NCBI GenBank assembly: GCA_024397935.1
Contig: CP073743.1
Span: 682,001-746,000, forward strand
Direction: 5' to 3'
Length of the DNA stretch: 64,000 bases
Source of the DNA: a bacterium SCSIO 12844
GTDB lineage: Bacteria; Pseudomonadota; Gammaproteobacteria; Francisellales; Francisellaceae
Numbering within the stretch: position 1 is the stretch's first letter; every line of letters begins with the position of its first letter. Made by a program: the position numbers and the translations under genes. This document shows, piece after piece, positions 44,869 to 54,196 of the stretch. A model generated the notes under the pieces. The model did not search any database. It was given only the letters and a program-made list of their open reading frames with translations, and was not told the origin of the DNA.

Positions 44869-47502
44869 ATGCCGTATAGTATTGATTTATTAAATACAGA
44901 AACACATTCAGACTTAGACTCTATTAATCATAAAGGGATAAATGAATTTAATCAAAAGTATATTCAGTTAGCTAATAAATTAAAAACAATCTGTAAAGTA
45001 GGGTATATATATGAGCGGTCAGTCAAAGCCAATCACTCTAAGAAAATAGAAAAGAAAAAACGTAATAAACTTGTTAAAGTAGGAGATGAAGAAAGTTTTA
45101 ATCTAAAAATAGAAAGAAATAGTCCTAAAGAAGAAAAGATTAAAGATCTTAATAAAAAGTTATTGCAAAATTTAATTAAATTTCAGGTAGTAATGTTGGT
45201 TACTGGCAAAATATGTAGTGATGTAGCTAGTGATTTAGATAAAAAAATTAATAAGAAACTTAATAAAGAATATGAAAATGCAAGCAAGGTCATTAATAAA
45301 TTTATATTAAATTTGGTAGAGAAAATTACACAAAATGAGTATGAAAAAAAATATCTTATCATTAATAGCAAAATAGATGCTTTAAATTTTATTAATAAAA
45401 AATTTGAAATCAGACAAGATAAAATTAATAATGTTGGTGATAAAGGATTATTAATTACCTATCTTAATGATAAAACTAAATTTGAACAAATTAAAAGTGC
45501 TAAAGAACTATTTAATCATGCTAAAGAAAGTATAGATAAGCAGATTGAAAGTGATAGAATGCAATTAATCATAAGTATTTTCTCTAAATTTAAAGAATAT
45601 CAAAAGCTTGATGATAATGATTTAGCGGCTTTACTTTTATTAAAAAATAATAAAAATTATGGAGCAAGGAGTCAATTTAAATGCTTGTTAGAAAATATAT
45701 ATATAAATTGTAAAAATTATCAAAAAACGAATGTTATAAGTAAATTTCTTTCTTTTTTCAATCAGAAGAATAAGAGTATTGGTTTATTTCTTAAAGATAT
45801 TCAGGATAAAATAAATGAAGATCCATTAAAGTATGGTATTGATAGCCTTAAAAATTACACATTAGATAATGATACAGCACCTGAAATAAAATTAGCTAAA
45901 AACTATAAAAACTGCCAAAAAGATGATGATATGTATGTCAATAGGCGTAAGAGTCTAGTGAGTCTTATCGGCAATAAGGATAATGATAGTGAATTAATTA
46001 ACGTTGCAGAAGAGAGAATTAATAAATTAGAAGAAAGTGTTAAATTATTTGAAAAAGTGTTCAATAAAGAATTAGAAGATAAGAATAATAAATTTAATCA
46101 AAATTTGAGTGAGTCTAAAAAAGCGTATAAAATAAAAAAGTTAGGGTTAAATATTAAGAAGTTAACTAATAAACTTTTCAAACTGGCTAAAGAAAATAAT
46201 AAGTCTGTTAAAAAACAGACAAAATCTTTTGCTAAAATAAGAAATAAAACAAATACTTTATCTCGTGACATTAATAATATTAAAAATAGTGAAAAAGAGA
46301 ACTTAGAATCGGAAATTAATAGTCTAAGTAAAAATGTAGAAATCTATGAAAAATATATTAATACATATATTGAATGTGAGGACTTGCTTAAAAAAATAAA
46401 TGCTCTTAATATAAAACAATTAAGTAATAATCAGATCACAAAATTTGAAAAACAAATTCAAGACTATAATTGTAGTTTTAAAGAGTGTATCAAATGTAAA
46501 CTTTTAGAAAATAAGAGAGAAAATGCTCGAAAAGTTACTGCTAATCTTACTCAAGCTATTAATCGAAGAAGAATAGAATTAAATAAACTTTTATTGCCAA
46601 AAACTCAACTAAAGGCAAATCAACAAAATAATAATTCTAAAGAAATTGATAATTCAATGAGTCTTAAAGCGATAGAAATAAAGTTTCATAAAAATATCAA
46701 AATGTTAGGTTTGAGTGAGGTTGTTGATATTAATGGAATAAGCTTTGCTACTATGTCTGCTGTTAATGAAAATATTAGCTCTTTGCGAAGGGTTCATGAA
46801 AGTATAATAGATTTAGAAAACTATTCTAAATCCAAACAAGATATAAAGTGTAAAAAGAAAAAAGTTGCCCTTGCAATTGCTTTGATGCTTGGAGGATTAG
46901 CATTAACAGCGATAGGAGGTATTACAATCGCATCAACATTTGGCTTAACAACGCCAGGTGTTTTAGGTGTGATGACAGCCTACTGTACAGCAGCATTTGC
47001 TAAAATAGGAATATCAAGTGTGTTGGCAACGACAATAGTAGGAGGTAAGCTTGTTGCAATAGGGAGTACAGGTATAGTTGTTGGCGCTTCATCCATAAAT
47101 AAAGTAACGTTAAAAAGTAACAAAGGTCAAGCAGCTAGTAAATTAGCTGAGGCTGCAAAAGAACAATTAAAAACATATGTAATCACTGGGAAAAGTTTTG
47201 TATTGGATCAGTTTAAGCAAAAAAACGATAAAAATATTGCAATACTTTCTAGCAATAATAAAACAGTTAAGATTATAAAATCACTTTTTACTGCAATGGC
47301 CGCTATTCCTACAGTACTTTATGGCCTTTATCAGAATTATAAATCTAAAAAAGCGAAGGAAGGTAGTAAGTTTTTATTTTATTCATCTAAGACTAAAGGC
47401 CAAAATCTAGCAGAAGGATTAGTTAACGCCCAGTGTATATTTTTAAAAAATCATCAACAGTATGAGGCTGATCAAGATAAATTGCTAAAACATTCAGCAT
47501 GA
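44869..47502 (+). CDS. Large Lys/Asn-rich coiled-coil protein with hydrophobic region, effector candidate
   Basis: 877 residues of unknown family. Most of the protein is Lys/Asn/Glu-rich and predicted helical with coiled-coil character (about 1-660). A hydrophobic region follows at about 665-745 (KVALAIALMLGGLALTAIGG, GVLGVMTAYCTAAF and others) and a second near 803-825. There is no signal peptide. Membrane-inserting hairpins near the C-terminus with coiled coils are common among Dot/Icm effectors that act on host membranes. A regulatory dyad lies 65 bases upstream. It follows the IS cluster as the first gene of the effector island. Confidence 0.65.
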   Translation: MPYSIDLLNTETHSDLDSINHKGINEFNQKYIQLANKLKTICKVGYIYERSVKANHSKKIEKKKRNKLVKVGDEESFNLKIERNSPKEEKIKDLNKKLLQNLIKFQVVMLVTGKICSDVASDLDKKINKKLNKEYENASKVINKFILNLVEKITQNEYEKKYLIINSKIDALNFINKKFEIRQDKINNVGDKGLLITYLNDKTKFEQIKSAKELFNHAKESIDKQIESDRMQLIISIFSKFKEYQKLDDNDLAALLLLKNNKNYGARSQFKCLLENIYINCKNYQKTNVISKFLSFFNQKNKSIGLFLKDIQDKINEDPLKYGIDSLKNYTLDNDTAPEIKLAKNYKNCQKDDDMYVNRRKSLVSLIGNKDNDSELINVAEERINKLEESVKLFEKVFNKELEDKNNKFNQNLSESKKAYKIKKLGLNIKKLTNKLFKLAKENNKSVKKQTKSFAKIRNKTNTLSRDINNIKNSEKENLESEINSLSKNVEIYEKYINTYIECEDLLKKINALNIKQLSNNQITKFEKQIQDYNCSFKECIKCKLLENKRENARKVTANLTQAINRRRIELNKLLLPKTQLKANQQNNNSKEIDNSMSLKAIEIKFHKNIKMLGLSEVVDINGISFATMSAVNENISSLRRVHESIIDLENYSKSKQDIKCKKKKVALAIALMLGGLALTAIGGITIASTFGLTTPGVLGVMTAYCTAAFAKIGISSVLATTIVGGKLVAIGSTGIVVGASSINKVTLKSNKGQAASKLAEAAKEQLKTYVITGKSFVLDQFKQKNDKNIAILSSNNKTVKIIKSLFTAMAAIPTVLYGLYQNYKSKKAKEGSKFLFYSSKTKGQNLAEGLVNAQCIFLKNHQQYEADQDKLLKHSA

Positions 47503-47512
47503 TCACATAACG

Positions 47513-47527
47513 GGTAACTTCTACGAT
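47513..47527 (+). promoter_or_regulatory. CGTA-N5-TACG-like dyad upstream of the 203-aa gene
   Basis: GGTAACTTCTACGAT; its last 14 bases equal those of the site at 55544-55558 exactly. It is 182 bases before the 203-aa gene, farther than the other sites. Confidence 0.5.
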
Positions 47528-47708
47528 AGAAAATAGCTTCAATTTCATGGAGGATAACTTACATAAATTAAATTACATGGAAGTAATTATGTTAAAGATC
47601 ATGCCTAAATATCTAAAGGTAGTTATATCTGCTTCATAATTATAAATTATTTGATACATAATCAGATTGTACTATGCCTATTAGCAATTTTATTTTAGGA
47701 GGAAAAAA

Positions 47709-48320
47709 ATGCTAGAAGGAGCAGCAAAACATATTATTGATCATCTTCAAAAACTGTCAATTGAAAAGGGTATAAAACTACTTGAGGGTGTAACTGATAG
47801 AACCAATAAAGTACATTTTGGTTTGGGAGTTTATAACTTTTTTAATGGTAAAGCTCGGAGTAAATCTAATGCATCTAATGAAATTATTTATTTGAATTTA
47901 AAAAAACATAAACTAGAGAGTATTAAGAAACTTGATTTAATAAAATGTATAGTAAAAATATGTAAACAAGGTACTGATAATAATAAAGGCTCATTTAGTC
48001 ACTGGTATGTTTCAAATGGTAGTGCTTTTAGTTATAACTCATATAATACAACTTTTATGGTACATCTCTTATTAGCAACTTTGTATCATAAAAAATTTAA
48101 TGACTCCATAGAGAAAATAAAGCAAAAACTTGTGGTTATTTCTCAAGATACATTTGAAGATATTGATAATTTCTATAAAGAGAATAATGATCAGGATAAA
48201 ATTAAATTTGAAAAAAATAGCCTATTTATAGAAAGTAAAACAAAAATTCCAAGAATGATTATGTTTGATCAAAAAAATGAAAAAGAATTAGATGAATCAA
48301 AGGATTTAGAAAATCAATAG
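47709..48320 (+). CDS. Hypothetical protein, possible effector
   Basis: 203 residues with no signal peptide or membrane segment. AGGAGG precedes the ATG. The middle contains a Trp/Tyr/Ser-rich stretch (SFSHWYVSNGSAFSYNSYN). The C-terminus is strongly acidic (NEKELDESKDLENQ), in line with the glutamate-rich E-block associated with Dot/Icm translocation. The family is not recognised. It lies between two larger effector candidates and shares the regulatory dyad, although at unusual distance. The 206 bases before it hold no convincing gene. Confidence 0.6.
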   Translation: MLEGAAKHIIDHLQKLSIEKGIKLLEGVTDRTNKVHFGLGVYNFFNGKARSKSNASNEIIYLNLKKHKLESIKKLDLIKCIVKICKQGTDNNKGSFSHWYVSNGSAFSYNSYNTTFMVHLLLATLYHKKFNDSIEKIKQKLVVISQDTFEDIDNFYKENNDQDKIKFEKNSLFIESKTKIPRMIMFDQKNEKELDESKDLENQ

Positions 48321-48370
48321 ATATAGCTAAAATAGGATGATTTATAATTAACTTAGAAAATTCATGGGGT

Positions 48371-49210
48371 CTAGATCGTTATATGTTGGAGGTTAGATTG
48401 TTCACTATGTAATGACTGATGACTCCATTGTTTAACCTTGATTAGATAATAGGTTAATAAGAATTGGCATAATTCAAATTTGCTATTGATATCGAGTATC
48501 CCTCTTAAATCATCAATATTTTTTTCAACGGTACGTCTAGAGCGATAAAAAGAACTTGCGATCTGATTAATAGGCATGTGTAGTGCTAGAGGTAATAAAT
48601 AATGAGATAGTGATTTGCTAATTGAAAATAATTCTATAAGTTCTGAAAAAGGGGCAAAGTGATCACTAGACTCATGATTTATATATTGTTGCTGTGCTAT
48701 TAATGGTAATTTAAATGTTGTTTTAAATATGGGAGATGTTGCATAGAATGCAATTGAAATACTATTTAATAGACTATATAAACTACTAAAATCTTCCTTA
48801 TTTATGGGCTCAGAAAAGATAAAATAAAATATATCTTTGAATGAATGAAATGTATGATTGACCGCAATCGATGTACTACCCCCCATTGCGTTGATAAAAC
48901 GACTGTATTTATCTTGAAGCTCACCATGAATATAGTCTTTGGGATTATAGATAGGTAAGTTATGGTTTAAATTTATCATGCCATTAGGTTTAAGAAGAAT
49001 GTCGTTTATATATGTTAATAATTTTTGTGGTTTAGGCATAAGAATATTTATTTCATGATTATTTCTTACTCTAAAGAATGAAAAAGTCTTTATATGATTA
49101 GGCAACATATTCAAGATATTTTGAATTGATCTGGAAGTATATTCTGAACTTTTTATATATTGAGAAAAATTTTGTGTATCATGAATTTTCTTATCTAAAA
49201 TAGCTTGCAT
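48371..49210 (-). CDS. LuxR-type HTH regulator, paralogue 2
   Basis: 279 residues. The N-terminal domain contains FSFFRVRNN, LPIYNPKDYI and HTFHSFKDIFYFIFSEP, all shared with the gene at 61752 and more weakly with that at 35960. The C-terminal HTH has MPINQIASSFYRSRRTVEKNIDDLRG at about residues 213-238. There is no response-regulator receiver. A regulatory dyad (49268-49282) sits 57 bases upstream on its own strand and another faces the divergent 1549-aa gene, so it may regulate itself and its neighbour. The N-terminal ligand is unknown. Confidence 0.85.
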   Translation of the reverse strand: MQAILDKKIHDTQNFSQYIKSSEYTSRSIQNILNMLPNHIKTFSFFRVRNNHEINILMPKPQKLLTYINDILLKPNGMINLNHNLPIYNPKDYIHGELQDKYSRFINAMGGSTSIAVNHTFHSFKDIFYFIFSEPINKEDFSSLYSLLNSISIAFYATSPIFKTTFKLPLIAQQQYINHESSDHFAPFSELIELFSISKSLSHYLLPLALHMPINQIASSFYRSRRTVEKNIDDLRGILDINSKFELCQFLLTYYLIKVKQWSHQSLHSEQSNLQHITI

Positions 49211-49267
49211 AATGTAACCTTTTTTGTCCAGTTACAATAATTCTAATTAAGAAATATATAGTTATAT

Positions 49268-49282
49268 ATCGTAAGGTCTACG
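49268..49282 (-). promoter_or_regulatory. CGTA-N5-TACG dyad upstream of LuxR paralogue 2
   Basis: On the minus strand it reads CGTAGACCTTACGAT, a perfect 4+4 dyad, 57 bases before the regulator's start. Autoregulation is inferred. Confidence 0.55.
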
Positions 49283-49426
49283 CTATTTAAGAACTACAAG
49301 ATGTGAGGTAATTGACAAGCTAACCAACAATTAAAAAATTGATAGATTAGTGAGTTATTAACTAATTTTTACTCTATGTTGGCCAAATTATGGCAGATTA
49401 TCTTAAGAATAATAATGGAATGTTAG

Positions 49427-49441
49427 CGTAGTTTTTACGAT
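49427..49441 (+). promoter_or_regulatory. CGTA-N5-TACG dyad upstream of the 1549-aa gene
   Basis: CGTAGTTTTTACGAT, a perfect 4+4 dyad, 68 bases before the start of the repeat protein. Confidence 0.55.
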
Positions 49442-49509
49442 TAAAAAATATGTTAATTATTGATAAAAATAAATTGTTTAGTTTTTTAATTTGAAATAAG
49501 GGGATTGTT

Positions 49510-52500
49510 ATGCCATTTCCATCTGTTGTTGTAGAAGTAAAAACTTTAGTTAGTCTTGTTAGTAGTCAAATATCAGAGCAGTTTAAAGATGCAAGTGCTG
49601 AAGGTCGAGATAGTAATTTAGATAAAGCTTTAGATACAGCAATGAAGGGATTTATTGATATGGATAATAAAGCTATAAAGAGTCTAAAAAATAATGATGA
49701 AGCTAATAAACTGGGAAAATCTATCATAGATAAATTTAAAAATAAGGAAGTTTCAAGAGTAGATGACAGTATAGTTAAAGAGCTATTTGCTAATCCTTAT
49801 TATAATAATTTAGCTGATCACATAGCTATGAGAATGTATTTATATTCTCATAGAAAAACTGGCCACAAGGGTCATCAGGTTGTAGTAAAAAAAGCTCTTG
49901 CTTATATGGAGTTGTTGCATAATGTGATAATTAAGTCAAATAATCCTGATATGTGCATAAATGCTGTAATAGCTCTAAGTGAACTATCTGATGCATATTA
50001 TGATTTTGCCAATAATGTAGGTAAAACAGATATTAAAATAAAAGGAAAAGGAATTTTGCGCAGTTCAACAGCATCTAATTTGTATTTATCTAAAGTTCAT
50101 AGATATTTTATTACAAAAAAAAATAATGTGACTCGTGATCAAATTAATAAAATAGATAAATATAGAGAGAAAATGACTGATTGTGATAATTATGAATATG
50201 TCACGAATATAGAATATCCACAAAGAGCTAGTAATGTTAATTCAAACGAAAAGACTAAGAATAAAAGCACTAAGGATAAAAATCGGTTAGTGCAGATTGG
50301 TACTATGAGTGAATCTGGAAAGATAGATAAAGAATTGCCTGAAAAAAGAATACTAGCTGCAAAAAAGTTAGGGATGAAGGCTTGGATTGAAGGTGATAAA
50401 TATACTCTTGATATCTATATAGTAAATGAGTTAATAGATTCAAGTGACTGGTTTGCATCTTGTATAAAAAAATCAGAGAATACTAAATCTTATAAAGTAG
50501 AAAAAATACAATCGGATTCAGCTAATACTAGAGTTCCAAGTAAAGATTCTATAAAAAATCATATAAAAAGTTTAGAGTCTGTATATGCAGGTAACTGTTA
50601 TCATCTACAACAAACTGAATGGTATATCAAAGAAGCATTTTTTAAGAGTAGATATATTGATTCAAGTGTACAAAAGGTTAAAAATGGTCAATTTGTTGAA
50701 CTGCCTACATTCAGTAAACTAACAGATAGCCAACGCTTAGCTTTCAAGTATAGATATAAAAAATATAATATGCAAAAGTTAAGGCTACTCAATATCTTAG
50801 AAGCAAAGCCATACTATGAGGCTTATCTTGATACTGAGAATTTAGGAATTAAAGGTGCAAAACATCTAAATACCATAAATAGTCTTATAGTTATTAGTAT
50901 TCTACAGGAGTTAGAGTCTAAGGGAGTAAATTTGAATATTAACTCTGATAATAAGTGTATTTTCATTAGTTATTCTAACACAATAGGTCATCTATTAAAA
51001 TATAGTGAAGATTATAGAGGCTATGTTCTAAAAAACTTAAAGGATATAGATTTTTTTAATGCATTTATAGTTTATGTGGAAAAGAGTAAAAACTTAAAGG
51101 ATAAGGCTCAAAAGAAAAAAGAATTACAAAAATGCTTTTCGAATCCAAAAAAATATATATCTGATTGGAATAAAAGTCAGAGCTTATACAAACTATTAGA
51201 GAGTAATAATTATTCTGAATCTCATATCAAGAAAGTATTTGAACAAAAAAAATTAGTATCAAACCTAAGTTCTGATAATGGTCCGACGTTTATAAATTAT
51301 ATTAATGCTGATAAAGAATTAAAATCCAAGAAAGAAGAGCTATTAAAACAATGGGGTGTTAGCACAAAAAGTTTAGAAATTGCTGCAAAAATTATAGGAT
51401 CAAGCAATCAACCAGATTATAAGAATAAGCTTCTTTTAAATTGCGGTGTTACAAATCAACTAATAAGCAAATTATTATTAGAAGAGCAAAAAGGTAATAG
51501 CGAGTTAGATAAAGCAATAGAACAGGTTATAAATGTTAATAATGATAAGCTTTATGATCTTTATTTAGCAGAATGCGAAAATAAAAATAAAAATAAAAAT
51601 AAAAACAACCGAGATTCTTGGAAACAAAAGGAAGTAGTTGAGGCTTATGGTAATGAGCAGACTAAAAAAGCTTTGACTCATCAAGAGTGGAACGAGATAG
51701 AAAAAAAACATTCAAAAAACACTTTGGAAGAAAAATTTCAAAGCTTCAAGTCTATATTAGAAAGTGAAGATATCAGTGAGGGTGCTAGAAAAAATATATT
51801 TGCATCAGATAAAAATTATAAGCTTTATAAAGAATTACAAGGAAAGAAAAATAAATATTCTGATAAAGATATTAATGAAATATTTAAAGATAAAGATTTA
51901 ATAAGTCTCCGTCAGATGTTTATAGATTATATTAATGCTGATAAAGAATTAAAATCCAAGAAAGAAGAGCTATTAAAACAATGGGGTGTTAGCACAAAAA
52001 GTTTAGAAATTGCTGCAAAAATTATAGGATCAAGCAATCAACCAGATTATAAGAATAAGCTTCTTTTAAATTGCGGTGTTACAAATCAACTAATAAGCAA
52101 ATTATTATTAGAAGAGCAAAAAGGTAATAGCGAGTTAGATAAAGCAATAGAACAGGTTATAAATGTTAATAATGATAAGCTTTATGATCTTTATTTAGCA
52201 GAATGCGAAAATAAAAATAAAAATAAAAATAAAAATAAAAACAACCGAGATTCTTGGAAACAAAAGGAAGTAGTTGAGGCTTATGGTAATGAGCAGACTA
52301 AAAAAGCTTTGACTCATCAAGAGTGGAACGAGATAGAAAAAAAACATTCAAAAAACACTTTGGAAGAAAAATTTCAAAGCTTCAAGTCAGTATTAGAAAG
52401 TGAAGATATCAGTGAGGGTGCTAGAAAAAATATATTTGCATCAGATAAAAATTATAAGCTTTATAAAGAATTACAAGGAAAGAAAAATAAATATTCTGAT

Positions 52501-54159
52501 AAAGATATTAATGAAATATTTAAGAATGAAGACCTAGTAAACAATCTAAGTTCTGATAATGGTCAAAAGTTTATAAATTATATTAAAAAGAATCAAGACT
52601 TAAAGAGTAAGAAAACAGAATTATTAGAAAAATGGGGTGCTAGCACAGAAAATTTAAAAACTGCCGTTGAGATTATAGATTCAAAACTGAAACGAGACGT
52701 TAAGAACAACCTTCTTTCAAACTTTGATGTTACAGCTTGGACTCAGAAATTCAAGTCAGTATTAGAAAGTGAAGATATCAGTGAGGGTGCTAGAAAAAAT
52801 ATATTTGCATCGGATAAAAATTATAAGCTTTATAAAGAATTGCAAGGAAAGAAAAATAAATATTCTGATAAAGATATTAATGAAATATTTAAGAATGAAG
52901 ACCTAGTAAACAATCTAAGTTCTGATAATGGTCAAAAGTTTATAAATTATATTAAAAAGAATCAAGACTTAAAGAGTAAGAAAGCAGAATTATTAGAAAA
53001 ATGGGGTGCTAGCACAGAAAATTTAAAAACTGCCGTTGAGATTATAGATTCAAAACTGAAACAAGACGTTAAGAACAACCTTCTTTCAAACTTTGATATT
53101 ACAGCTTGGACTCAGAAATTCAAGTCAGTATTAGAAAGTGAAGATATCAGTGAGGGTGCTAGAAAAAATATATTTGCATCGGATAAAAATTATAAGCTTT
53201 ATAAAGAATTACAAGGAAAGAAAAATAAATACTCTGATAAAGATATTAATGAAATATTTAAGAATGAAGACCTAGTAAACAATCTAAGTTCTGATAATGG
53301 TCAAAAGTTTATAAATTATATTAAAAAGAATCAAGACTTAAAGAGTAAGAAAACAGAATTATTAGAAAAATGGGGTGCTAGCAAAGGAAGTTTAAACAGT
53401 GCTGTTGAGATTATAGAATCAAAACTGAAACCAGTCATTAAAAGCAAACTTCTTTTATCAAGAGAATTTGGAAAAAAGAGCACTTTAGACTTAGATAACA
53501 GTAAAAATAACCAATACAATAAGCATAGTTCTGCAAAAAGTAATGTATTAACTGAGCAAGAGAGAGCATACTTTTATTGCGAAATAATAATAAATACTGA
53601 TAAAAATAATAAAAAACTCCTTAACAAATTAAAGACAAAAATTAATCGTGATGATTTATTTAGACAGTTAATTATTGAAAAATTTGAGGCAAGGGAATTA
53701 AAGATAAACTATTTACATACGCTTTCAGAAAGACAAAATAGTCTTCATGAAGTTAACAAATATCAACGATTGTTAGAGGTGTATTCTAAGAATAAATTTG
53801 AAAGAGGTAGTACTAAATCTACAGCTGTTACAGAATATACAACTTCTGTAAATGAGGCCAAAAAAAATTACTTATTAACTGGAAAAACTAAAAAATTAAA
53901 AGAATTAAAAAATAATCTAAAAATACAGAAAAATTTTAAAGCTTTAGAAGAGCATAGCTCGCATATAATCACAAGAATACTTGGATTTCTTAGCTCTGCA
54001 ATAACAACACTTATATTAGCTCCTTTTGGTGGTCTTGTAGCTAGTGGTATTCAAGTTGCAGAAGATAGAGGTAATTATTTCTTTTATAAGCACCATACAG
54101 ATTCAAGTAATTTAGCTTGTAAAGTTGAAAAAGAAATAGATATCTTAGGGATGAAATAA
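49510..54159 (+). CDS. Giant repeat-containing protein, effector candidate
   Basis: 1549 residues without signal peptide. The first 590 or so are a unique Lys/Asn-rich region. The centre holds two near-identical copies of a segment of about 197 residues, followed by 123-residue tandem units (three copies, the last incomplete). Each 123-residue unit has SEDISEGARKNIFASDKNY and LQGKKNKYSDKDINEIF. The C-terminal region has a hydrophobic hairpin near residues 1486-1522 (ILGFLSSAITTLILAPFGG). DNA copies are almost identical, showing recent expansion. Long tandem repeats plus a C-terminal hydrophobic element fit effectors or surface-contact proteins. The family is not recognised. Confidence 0.7.
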   Translation: MPFPSVVVEVKTLVSLVSSQISEQFKDASAEGRDSNLDKALDTAMKGFIDMDNKAIKSLKNNDEANKLGKSIIDKFKNKEVSRVDDSIVKELFANPYYNNLADHIAMRMYLYSHRKTGHKGHQVVVKKALAYMELLHNVIIKSNNPDMCINAVIALSELSDAYYDFANNVGKTDIKIKGKGILRSSTASNLYLSKVHRYFITKKNNVTRDQINKIDKYREKMTDCDNYEYVTNIEYPQRASNVNSNEKTKNKSTKDKNRLVQIGTMSESGKIDKELPEKRILAAKKLGMKAWIEGDKYTLDIYIVNELIDSSDWFASCIKKSENTKSYKVEKIQSDSANTRVPSKDSIKNHIKSLESVYAGNCYHLQQTEWYIKEAFFKSRYIDSSVQKVKNGQFVELPTFSKLTDSQRLAFKYRYKKYNMQKLRLLNILEAKPYYEAYLDTENLGIKGAKHLNTINSLIVISILQELESKGVNLNINSDNKCIFISYSNTIGHLLKYSEDYRGYVLKNLKDIDFFNAFIVYVEKSKNLKDKAQKKKELQKCFSNPKKYISDWNKSQSLYKLLESNNYSESHIKKVFEQKKLVSNLSSDNGPTFINYINADKELKSKKEELLKQWGVSTKSLEIAAKIIGSSNQPDYKNKLLLNCGVTNQLISKLLLEEQKGNSELDKAIEQVINVNNDKLYDLYLAECENKNKNKNKNNRDSWKQKEVVEAYGNEQTKKALTHQEWNEIEKKHSKNTLEEKFQSFKSILESEDISEGARKNIFASDKNYKLYKELQGKKNKYSDKDINEIFKDKDLISLRQMFIDYINADKELKSKKEELLKQWGVSTKSLEIAAKIIGSSNQPDYKNKLLLNCGVTNQLISKLLLEEQKGNSELDKAIEQVINVNNDKLYDLYLAECENKNKNKNKNKNNRDSWKQKEVVEAYGNEQTKKALTHQEWNEIEKKHSKNTLEEKFQSFKSVLESEDISEGARKNIFASDKNYKLYKELQGKKNKYSDKDINEIFKNEDLVNNLSSDNGQKFINYIKKNQDLKSKKTELLEKWGASTENLKTAVEIIDSKLKRDVKNNLLSNFDVTAWTQKFKSVLESEDISEGARKNIFASDKNYKLYKELQGKKNKYSDKDINEIFKNEDLVNNLSSDNGQKFINYIKKNQDLKSKKAELLEKWGASTENLKTAVEIIDSKLKQDVKNNLLSNFDITAWTQKFKSVLESEDISEGARKNIFASDKNYKLYKELQGKKNKYSDKDINEIFKNEDLVNNLSSDNGQKFINYIKKNQDLKSKKTELLEKWGASKGSLNSAVEIIESKLKPVIKSKLLLSREFGKKSTLDLDNSKNNQYNKHSSAKSNVLTEQERAYFYCEIIINTDKNNKKLLNKLKTKINRDDLFRQLIIEKFEARELKINYLHTLSERQNSLHEVNKYQRLLEVYSKNKFERGSTKSTAVTEYTTSVNEAKKNYLLTGKTKKLKELKNNLKIQKNFKALEEHSSHIITRILGFLSSAITTLILAPFGGLVASGIQVAEDRGNYFFYKHHTDSSNLACKVEKEIDILGMK
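51301..51888 (+). repeat. Long intragenic repeat, copy 1
   Basis: About 590 bases that recur at 51931-52524 almost unchanged, apart from two extra Lys-Asn codons in copy 2 and a few substitutions. The shift between copies is 630 to 636 bases. Confidence 0.9.
51931..52524 (+). repeat. Long intragenic repeat, copy 2
   Basis: Second copy of the long repeat. Its 3' part (from 52381) is also the first unit of the 369-base tandem series that follows, so the two repeat classes are nested. Confidence 0.9.
52381..53440 (+). repeat. 369-base tandem repeats (three units)
   Basis: Units start at 52381, 52750 and 53119, each 369 bases (123 codons), the third fading near 53440. Units differ by only a few bases over most of their length. 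The length is a multiple of three, keeping the frame open. Confidence 0.92.
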
Positions 54160-54196
54160 CCGTTCTATAGCTGTCAATTGATTTGTAATTATTTTG

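Noticed and set aside
47547-47639. 30-codon open frame between the 877-aa and 203-aa genes
   Set aside because: There is no ribosome site and no recognisable protein features; the next gene has a much stronger start.
51301-53440. Possible CRISPR array because of regular repeats
   Set aside because: Repeats are 369-590 bases, contiguous and in frame within a large coding sequence; there are no short repeats with unique spacers and no cas genes.
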